NCBI GenBank assembly: GCA_963971285.1
Contig: OZ020244.1
Coordinates: forward strand, 9,238,001-9,302,000
Direction of reading: 5' to 3'
DNA length: 64,000 nucleotides
DNA from: Astropecten irregularis
Taxonomy: Eukaryota; Echinodermata; Asteroidea; Paxillosida; Astropectinidae
Positions 56,090 to 64,000 of this stretch are shown piece by piece. Position 1 is the first letter of the stretch. Each line of letters starts with the position of its first letter. The position numbers and the translations under genes are program-made. The notes under the pieces were generated by a model that worked only from the letters and a program-made list of their open reading frames with translations, was not told the DNA's origin and made no database searches.

Positions 56090-56458
56090 ATGATGCATAA
56101 TATCCAAGGATTGAAAGAACACTTTACAGACCTAGAATGTAATAATAATATAATGTCAGCAGATTTCATTTGTCTGACAGAAACATGGAGTGAGAATGAG
56201 TTTGACTGTGAGACAGAATTAAGTGATTTCAAATGCTACCATCAAGTCAGAGGTGCTTCATATGATAATTCATGTAGTGTTACTCAATTGTTGAGCAAAC
56301 GGTGTCATGGAGGTGTTGCTGTGTATGGTAGAAGGAACAAGACATTCAGTAGACTGGTTTTACCTGTACACAACTTGGAGTATATTGCAATACAAGTAAT
56401 TTGTGAAGTGTCATATTCTGTGGTAACAATTTATCGAATGTATAGTACACGTACATGA
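56090..56458 (+). pseudogene. Helentron APE-like endonuclease, N-terminal part
   Basis: Begins MMHNIQGLKEHFTDLECNNN, then SADFICLTETWSENEFDC and CHGGVAVYGRRNKTF: N-x-Q-G, L-T-E-T-W and G-G-V-A are the early blocks of exonuclease-endonuclease-phosphatase domains. It starts 68 bp after the helicase stop. The later catalytic GD-x-N and SDH blocks are missing, so it is truncated. Confidence 0.7.
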
Positions 56459-58404
56459 TGTATATGGTTGTCACATAGCCCATTGGGGCTCCATCGGACA
56501 TTGTATAATTTGGTCTGAACGCACCACTGGACAGGGACACAAAACCATTGACGCTTGCTGACACCAGAGTACATTTAAATCAAGTTTATTTCCCTGAGTT
56601 TATTCTTATATCACTCAGAGGAAGGGTCTCTCTCGCTACTTTACTGCCCTTAAGTTATCTTCATGTATCATGGCACAATCAATCATAATATAATAATAAG
56701 ACTCACTAAAAGAAAGAAAAGGAAAAATATTAATAAATGAGTAGCTGCCTTTACTACTTGCAAACAGCTCAAAGCTTTATCCGCTTTCTCCTATGACCCC
56801 ATTTACGAGTACTTCCTCTATTGGGGACGCCTACTGCAACCGGTTTCAAATCTCAAGTTATATACTAAACCGCACCGACACCATTACAAGGTTTTCACTC
56901 ATATTTGGAACACATTGGCTTCAATGCCACGCCCGCCACACTGTAATCAGTTATCATGCATTGGCTTCTGTGTCACTCCAAGATCACCTCCCATGTTTAT
57001 ACCTGCCGGACTCGCTTTAGCCCGCTACATATACATTTATCAATTAATCATAATCCTCTCAATCAGCTAAGAACAGAGGCCATTTCCTGGCGTGGGCCTC
57101 TTATGCCCTAACAAGTTCAGCTTAGTTCGCTTACTTCACTACATTTACTTTACTTACTAATCATACATCAATCATGAATATTAATATCAATCAATTATAA
57201 ATCATTAAATGTTGGGCAGTTTCACTCTCCAAAATTATCGTTCAAACCACTATCATTTGCGGAACAACTGTTTACACTGATTTAACAGCAAAACGTTGCA
57301 GGAACAATCAAAGTCTCTTGGCCCTCTCTTGGAAGCAAATGTTCTTGTGCTTAAGGGGCTTTTCCTGCCGAGTTTCGAGTTCATCTTATGATGATGCCGT
57401 ACTCCGAAGTTATGACTACTCGGCCTGGCCTTCCCCTGATCCTCCCACGTAGGGCTAAAGGTGGTTGGGTTGTCTGCCACAGCGGTAGTTCAGCTGAGTT
57501 GACCAGCCACGGTAATTAAATGAAGGACTTTACTCCAGTCCCCTTGCCATCTACAATCAAATTAATACACAATCCACAATCCCCTTTTAGTCTCATCACA
57601 ATCAAATCCTAGTGCTAGAGATCGTGTGTGTGAGATACGCCCAAGCAAGGAATTTTGCATAATTTCATCCTTCAGTAGTAACCCCACTACATGCACATAC
57701 ACTGTACTGCTAACCATGGCACGTAACAAAGGACTCACTACACCTTCCACACACAGTACACAATGGCCACACTACTACACCTTTCTCTCAATTAGATATT
57801 CATTATTCAAAAGACTTTCAGCCAATGGAAACTAGGGAACATAAAAGAGGAACAACTCTGTGTATAACACAACAATGTAATAAAAAAAAAGGACAATTTA
57901 TTTAATTTACAGCATGCAAATAGGTCGCTTGTGACAATGGTACAACAACATTTTTATGTCAGCGCACACATGCCAATACTTAACATGTAAACCTGCACTC
58001 TTATTTCATGTCTGGGAACAAGTTAGCAAAATGCTAGTTATCTCAAAGAGGTAGCAGAGCTTGCACCTGACATTGAGTACCATACAATTTTGGCAGGATA
58101 TGGAGAAGAAACTCCCAACCCTTGAACTATTGCAACTGCCATTCAAAGTCTTGTCAGTGCCTGAAATTTTCTGTCCCAGTTGAAATAATTTTTAGCAGGG
58201 TTAGGATTATCATGAGGCCACATCGGGCTCGGTTGTTTAATATTCTGATACACTGACGAATCTTATGTTCCTGAAGTGTAATGAAGGTTAATTGGGTCTT
58301 CAAGGAACTTGTCATAATTTCCAATAAAAAGTTGCATCTCCCATTGTTGCACATGATACATGTATTTGTAATTCTTTTGTAATTCTTTTATTATATTTTA
58401 CACA
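56459..58404. other. Non-coding stretch, origin unknown
   Basis: Begins TGTATATGGTTGTCACATAG right after the endonuclease break and continues without exons, inverted ends or tandem repeats that I can define. It could be a large insertion that truncated the endonuclease. Confidence 0.35.
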
Positions 58405-58540
58405 AGGTCTCGAGGTCATGGTCTCGGTCTCGAGGCATCAGGTCTCGGTCTTGGTCTCGACCTTAAAGGTATTGCTTTGGTCTCGGTCTCGAACCAGGTC
58501 TCTGTTGGTCTCGGACTTCCAGGTCTCGACTACAACACTG
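58405..58540 (-). mobile_element. hAT-type terminus with GGTCTCG repeats
   Basis: On the minus strand it starts CAGTGTTGTAGTCGAGACC and continues with many CGAGACC/AAGACC repeats. This terminus is widespread in fish and marine invertebrate hAT elements. Only one end is present. Confidence 0.6.
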
Positions 58541-58872
58541 AAATCAATTTACTTGAAATATTATTTAAAGATAGAATCTACATGGCATGATTGACTTTTA
58601 CCATAAGTAAATATATTTATCAAGAGATATGCATTGAATATCAAATTAAAAGAATACATAGTAAGGAAATACATAGTAAGGTTGTTATGTCAATATGTGA
58701 TGTTTTCTACGCAATTAATTGTTATGTCAATTAATTGGTATTTAAAGATGAACATATTTAGAGGTTTAGAGATACGAGTTGAACTTGGAATTGAAAGAAG
58801 TTACGGTGTATAATAAGGTGTTTGTATCACTATGATATGCATTTTACAGAGGTTATAATACATGTCAATGAA
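58541..58872. other. Non-coding, no recognised feature
   Basis: AT-rich; AATTAATTG words and a short direct repeat of ATACATAGTAAGG. Nothing else seen. Confidence 0.35.
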
Positions 58873-59444
58873 TAGTCTAGATTGCTAGACGTAGTTATTG
58901 TACCCGCCACCACGAGTGCACGACTACTAACTTGGACTTCGATAACTACGTCTAGACGAACTGCTATTATTTGACATAATGTTTGCGAGTTGACGCAATG
59001 TTTGCGAGTTGAGGCAATGTTTGCGAGTTGACATAATGTTTGCAAGTTGACGCAATGTTTGCGAGTTGACGCAATGTTTGCGAGTTGACGCAATGTTTGC
59101 GAGTTGAGGCAATGTTTGCGAGTTGAGGCAATGTTTGCGAGTTGAGGCAATGTTTGCGAGTTGAGGCAATTAATGTTTGCGAGTTGAGGCAATGTTTGCG
59201 AGTTGAGGCAATGTTTGCGAGTTGACGCAATGTTTGCGAGTTGACGCAATGTTTGCGAGTTGACGTAATGTTTGCGAGTTGTCGCAATGTTTGCGAGTTG
59301 ACGCAATGTTTTTGACAAAAGGAATTCGGGGGCATGATCGATGAAACAATTTCGATCTGTTCCTAGCTCTATGTTTTGAGGGACCAAAAAGATTTCCACA
59401 TGAATACAAAAAATATAATTTTGATGACATAAAAATATTTTGAG
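58873..59444. mobile_element. Fold-back TIR transposon, copy 3 (truncated)
   Basis: Begins TAGTCTAGATTGCTAGACG like copies 1 and 2, but the left terminal repeat lacks about 33 bp of its centre and the GC-rich tail region is missing: the terminal repeat is followed at once by the tandem array. The right end is replaced by the MITE 59445-59587. No target duplication is found. Confidence 0.8.
58973..59312 (-). repeat. 19-bp tandem repeats in fold-back copy 3
   Basis: About 17 units of TGTTTGCGAGTTGACGCAA with GAGGCAA, GACATAA and GTCGCAA variants, and the same GGCAATTAATGTTTGCGAG irregular unit that occurs in copies 1 and 2. Confidence 0.85.
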
Positions 59445-59587
59445 GCTAAAAATAGCAACGGACCTCAGACAAACATTGCAACCATGCACACGTGCGTGGA
59501 TGTCCGCGTGCATGTACACTACCTGTGTGAGTCAATGTTTGTCTGACATCCGGGGATTTTGTGAGGTCATTAGTGCGGAGCGCTATT
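59445..59587. mobile_element. MITE of the AATAGCGCTCCGC family, left end missing
   Basis: From CTAAAAATAGCAACGG it follows the copy at 25880-26010 (CAGACAAACATTG, CACGTGCGTG, CAATGTTTGTCTGACATCCG) and ends TTAGTGCGGAGCGCTATT. The first 20 bp of the family are absent; fold-back copy 3 abuts directly. Confidence 0.75.
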
Positions 59588-60385
59588 GAGTTGTTTTAGT
59601 TGTCCCCTTTCACTCAAAACCCGTGTTTTGCAGACACATTTGCATGCAGTTGTTCCTAGCCATGATTTACAAATAACGTATTCTATTTAATTGTGACAAA
59701 ACCACTTATTAAAAAAGTGGTAACTATAGTTTTGCAATAAAAGAAGTCATTTACCCCAAAAATAAAAAGAGTCTTAATTTCTTGTATTACTGTTGTTTCC
59801 AGTTTCGTCCTGATCAGAATAATAGTATCACTGTCTTTATATGATGGAAACCAAGAGGAAATAAGCTGTTGTGAAACTGATTCAAAGTCATTGTCCAAAT
59901 TCAGTATCCAAAATGGGATGTTTTTTATTTTCTGGATTTTGTGCACAGATGATGAAAGACAATAGAGCTAATCATTATTATACGCCAACACAACATAAAA
60001 GTATCAGAATTCGAAACGGAATATTTAATTGTCCTCGCCTTTCATAATTATTACAAATCATGATGGCATTATACAGTATACTGTATACTAGTACAGCTTC
60101 GGCAATACATTCCACAAGTACAGTAATGCATGTGTATTATTAGTGTATGCATAGTATTCAGTATACGTTATACGATAATTCCCTCACATGAGGGCGCACT
60201 TTACAATTCGTACGTTCTCACAACATATACAACTGTCAAAAAATTCATTGGGCCTGTTTAAAACAACATCGTACCATGTTGTCACCGGGTGGTTTTTACA
60301 GTTTTGCAATTTTTATGTCATCGTAATGTAACAATACACGTGAACAGTTTAGCAATGCAACTCTTTATTAAAAACAAGAAAAAAA
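59588..60385. other. Non-coding, no recognised feature
   Basis: AT-rich, with ATACTGTATAC-type palindromes around 60075-60170. No gene supported. Confidence 0.35.
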
Positions 60386-61570
60386 CTAGATGTGTTTGTT
60401 GACAAACACAGCTGTTTTGCGTATGTTTTTATAAATAATTGAAAAACAAACATGAACGCAATTGTCCCAGTACAGAGAAATTGCGGTGTTTTAATTGTTG
60501 TAAACAACTATAAGGAGCGTCGTCACTCGTCCATTAATATACATATATATACATATACATACATCATACATATACATACACACGACCATGAGAAACACAG
60601 AAATGCCAGAGTCTTTCTACACTATAGGCCAGCGCGCAAAGTATGTATGGTTGTGCATGGGCGGTGGAAACTGCAAAATGACTGATTTTCTAGCTCGTCG
60701 CACTATGTTTACATGTACACAATTTGCCCACTACTATGGATAGCCATATCAGCGGTCCAAGAATTTTCAAGGCCCGTGTTTTGTGTTATGTTTGACTCTA
60801 AAAGGCAAAATGATAAAAAAATTAATTAATGATTAAAAAAAAATCAATAACAATTCAATCGATGACGTCATCGTGACGTCACTTCATATTAAAGATACTT
60901 GTACCATTTCCTACCTACCCACCAAGTTTCATTTCGATGGGATATTCGCTTATATGTTTTTCTGGGAAAAACTGGCTAAATTAATTATTCAAAAATCAAT
61001 AAAAAAATCAGCCGATGACGTAATCGTGACGTCATTTCACATTTCCAATACTAGTATCATTCCCTACCTACCCACCAAGTTTCATCACCATCGGATATTC
61101 CCTTATATGTTAATCTGAAAATCGGCTTTTTGATGACGTCATCATGACGTCACAACTTTTTGGTATTTTGTGGCATGTGCCTATAGCCTAACAAACATTT
61201 TGCAGAAAGAATTTCGAAAATACCATTTGTCGTTCATGAAATATACAGAAAAGGTCCAAAAATTGAATAATTCGTATAAAATAACATGATGACGTCATCA
61301 ACACGTGACTGCAATTTTTGTCTATAACACGTCCCCATATACTCACATACCAAGTTTGAGTTGCATCGGACGTGCCGTTCCGGAGATAAAGAGCCCTAAA
61401 ATCTGTACTTTTATGATGACGTAATTGTGCATGTGATGACGTCACGATGACGTACATACGCGGGACACTATTCGGGGTGCTGGTCTAACTATATGCCAAG
61501 TATGAAGTTAAACGGAATTGGCATAATGGTAGAAGTGACTTGTAGAAAAAGTGGAAAAAAATAAAAAAAA
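60386..61570 (+). repeat. CRE-rich tandem repeat, unit 1
   Basis: Starts ACTAGATGTGTTTGTTGACA and holds, in order, AACATGAACG, a CTCGTCCAT-rich part, GTATGTATGGTTGTGCA, TAGCCATATCAGCGGTCC, and then blocks CCTACCCACCAAGTTTCAT separated by GATGACGTCATCRTGACGTC pairs. About 1185 bp. The TGACGTCA octamer occurs seven times here. Confidence 0.8.
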
Positions 61571-63243
61571 ACTAGACCTGTGTTTGTTGGTAACAAACAC
61601 TGAGCTGTTTCGCGTATGTTTTATAGAATATAAAAAAATTGAACTTGTACACAACTGGCCTAGAGAAATAGCAGTGTCTTAATTGTCGTAAACAACTATC
61701 AGGACCGTCGTCACTCGTCCATCAATAAGGGGTTTTCGATTGTGTCGACGAGGACGCCGTTCACGTCCACAACGGACGTTCACTCAATTAGTCAACACCC
61801 CGCGTTCACCTCATTTTGGAGGCGTTTCGTTAACAGTCGACGCACGTCAAGACGTCACGTGATGTCTTTGCAATAAATATTCATAACGTGCGCCATCTTG
61901 ACCGATTGATTAAGTGTCATGGTAAACCTCCACCGACTACGTGAAGCTCTTGTTTTGTATTATTTTGACGACGTGTTGGATGATGATGAATTTATGTTGT
62001 AGTTTGAAGTTGTTTCCATGTTGGACAATGGCGCTCCTTCAATGTCTGTGAATGTGAACGTGGTCACGCGTTCTCTATTGAGGTGAACGGCAAAAGGGCT
62101 GTGGACGCGTCCTAGATTCTGCCAGTGGCCGTGCCAGTGGACGTGGCGCTTGCGCAGATTGTAAAAATGACGTCATCACGTCGCAGTCCACTATGTGAAC
62201 GCGTCAATCGAAAACCCCCTATTACAAGTACGGTATACACATACACACGGCCATGAGAAACACAGAAATGGCCGAGTCTACTAGGCCAGCGCGCATAGTA
62301 TGTATGGTTGTGCATTATATGGGCGGTGGAAACAACTATATGACTGATTTTTTTGCTCATCGTGCTACGTTCACGTGTACACATTTGGCCCACTACTACG
62401 GATAGCCATATCAGCGGTCCAAAAAGTTCCAAAGTCCGTGTTTTGTGTTATGTTTTGACTCTAAAATGGCCAAATTAATTCTCAAAAAAAATCCAAAAAA
62501 AATCAAGCGATGACGTCATGGTCACGTCACTCCACATTAGGGATATTTATACCATTTCCTACATACCAACCAAGTTTCTTTACGATCGGATATTCGCTTA
62601 TATGTGTTTCTGGAAAAAAATGGCGAAATTAAATATTCAAAAATCGATAAAAAATCAGCCGATGACGTCATCATGACGTCACTTAAAATTTATGATACTA
62701 GTACCATTCCCTACCTACCCACCAAGTTTCATCACCATCGGTTATTCCCTTATATGTGAATCTGAAAATCGGCTTTTTTGATGACGTCATCATGACGTCA
62801 CAACTTTTTGGTATTTTGTGGCATGTGCCTATAGCCTTATAAACATTTTGCCGAAAAAATTTCGAAAATACGATTTGTCGTTCACGAGATATGAAGAAAA
62901 GGTCCAAAAATTTAATAATTCATATAAAATCACATGATGACGTCATCGACACGTGACTGCGATTTTTGTGTATAACACGTCCTCATATACTTGCATACCA
63001 AATTTGAGTTGCATCGGACTTACAGTTCCGGAGAAAAAGAGGTCTGAAATTTGCACTTTTATAATGACGTCGTGGTGCACGTGATGACGTCACGATGACG
63101 TACATACGCGGCACACTATTCGGGGTGGTGGTCTAACTATGTGCCAAGAATGAAGTTGATCGGAACTGGCATAGGGGTAGAAGTGACTTGTATAAAAACC
63201 CTGTGTTATGTCTATGGGAAAAAAGTGAAAAAAAAAATAAAAA
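61571..63243 (+). repeat. CRE-rich tandem repeat, unit 2 (with a MITE inside)
   Basis: Starts ACTAGACCTGTGTTTGTTGG; same order as unit 1. Without the insertion 61729-62219 its length is about 1180 bp, equal to unit 1. TGACGTCA occurs seven times in unit sequence and once in the inserted MITE. Confidence 0.8.
61729..62219. mobile_element. About 490-bp TIR element inside unit 2
   Basis: The ends GGGGTTTTCGATTG and CAATCGAAAACCCC are inverted repeats. The interior has ACGTC-rich sequence (GACGAGGACGCC, GAACGTGGTCACGCG) and CGCCATCTTG. The target duplication is unclear (TAA versus CTA). GGG-type ends suggest a Harbinger-like MITE. Confidence 0.65.
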
Positions 63244-64000
63244 ACTAGACCTGTGTTTGTTGACAAACACTGAGCTGTTTCGCGCATGTTTTATGAATAA
63301 TATGAAAAACAAACATGAACGAAATTGGCCCAGTACAGTACAGAGAAATAGCGGTGTTTTAATTGTCGTAAACAACTATCAGGAGCGTCATCACTCGTCC
63401 ATCAATACATGTATACAGATACATGTACATACACATGCCCATGGAAAACACAGAAATGGCTGAGTCTACTATAGGCCAGCACGCATAGTATGTATGGTTG
63501 TGCATATATGGGCAGTGGAAACAGCAAAATGATTTTGATTTTCTAGCTCATCGTGCTCCATTCACGTGTACACAATAATATTGGTCCACTACTATAGATA
63601 GCCATATAAGCGGTCCGAAAAGTTCCAAAGCCCGTGTTTTGTTTAATGTTTTTGACTCTAAATGGCCAAATATATAAAATAAAAAAATCAATAAAAAATC
63701 AGCCGATGACGTCATCATAACGTCACTTCATATTTAGGATATTAGTACCATTCCCTACCTATCCACCAAGTTTCATCACGATCGAATATTCGCTTATATG
63801 TGTTTCTGTGAAAAAATGGCAACATTATTTATTTAAAAATCAATAACAAATCAGCCGATGACGTCATCGTGACGTCACTTCACATTTTGGATACTAGTAC
63901 CATTCCCTACCTACCAACCAAGTTTCATCACCATCGAATATTCCCTTATATGTGAATCCGAAAATCGGCTTTTTGATGACGTCATCATGACGTCACACCT
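63244..64000 (+). repeat. CRE-rich tandem repeat, unit 3, cut by the window edge
   Basis: Starts ACTAGACCTGTGTTTGTTGA and follows units 1 and 2 to the edge, with five TGACGTCA octamers in the part seen. Confidence 0.8.

Larger units (their letters stand above)
37640..56458 (+). mobile_element. Helentron (endonuclease-bearing Helitron), split by the 16.2-kb element
   Basis: The left piece (37640-39031) has the linker after Rep and the first half of a PIF1-like helicase. The right piece (55259-56458) has the rest of the helicase and an APE-type endonuclease start. Joining the codons across the 7-bp duplication (GAGAAAG) gives a continuous EIMRERDDMQFAE, which shows one gene was cut. The Rep domain is not found, so the copy is 5'-truncated or rearranged. 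The endonuclease downstream of the helicase distinguishes Helentrons from classic Helitrons. Confidence 0.8.

Noticed and set aside
56459-57860. A solo long terminal repeat starting TGTATATGG
   Set aside because: I could not find a matching CA end with a 4-6 bp flanking duplication, nor a second copy.
58830-59519. A 229-codon minus-strand ORF with Gln/Asn/His repeats
   Set aside because: It is the reading of fold-back copy 3 and its tandem array; the frame has no gene-like borders.

Overview
This window reads as animal nuclear DNA, very probably from a marine invertebrate deuterostome of the echinoderm, hemichordate or amphioxus kind. That guess rests on intron-bearing gene pieces, many GTAGGCCTAC- and TACATGTAC-type words, a CR1/L2-group LINE with a signal peptide and a 2A-like motif, a Helentron, PIF/Harbinger elements, Polinton-like elements and a tyrosine-recombinase element. 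No species can be named. I find no clearly intact host gene; nearly everything is mobile DNA or decayed gene copies, often nested several levels deep.

Layout. 1-5231: an AT-rich Polinton-like element running off the left edge, invaded near its end by a 3-kb fold-back transposon (9-bp target duplication, 19-bp tandem repeats), which is itself invaded by a second fold-back element. 5338-10927: two exons of an unrecognised acidic protein, then a decayed multi-exon gene of the DUF6589 type. 11112-16484: a hAT-type MITE and a LINE with an intact 1173-codon ORF. 17183-19685: a decayed RecQ-like helicase gene. 19.7-23.3 kb: repeats, including a hammerhead-like palindrome and a local duplication. 23788-27213: a decayed member of an uncharacterised animal gene family, interrupted by a 1001-bp TIR element, two MITEs and a LINE tail. 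28290-32.7 kb: a second, GC-rich Polinton-like element. 32.8-35.3 kb: a tyrosine-recombinase element split by the second fold-back copy. 35.9-37.6 kb: mariner and LINE fragments.

37.6-56.5 kb is the most striking part. A Helentron (helicase plus endonuclease) is cut in two inside the helicase coding region by a 16,227-bp element (39032-55258). That element has long inverted terminal repeats and a perfect 7-bp target duplication (GAGAAAG). It carries candidate exons of an unrecognised Cys/His-rich gene whose possible first exon lies inside the terminal repeat, a two-gene Harbinger transposon (42510-47319), several MITEs and copies of an interspersed repeat. I recognise no transposase that would move it, so it is the best candidate here for an undescribed kind of element.

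56.5-64 kb: mostly non-coding DNA with a hAT terminus, a third (truncated) fold-back copy joined to a MITE, and a tandem array of about 1.18-kb units that hold about twenty perfect TGACGTCA (CRE/ATF) palindromes in about 3 kb.

All calls come from reading the sequence by eye. Family names rest on motifs and remembered family patterns, not on searches.
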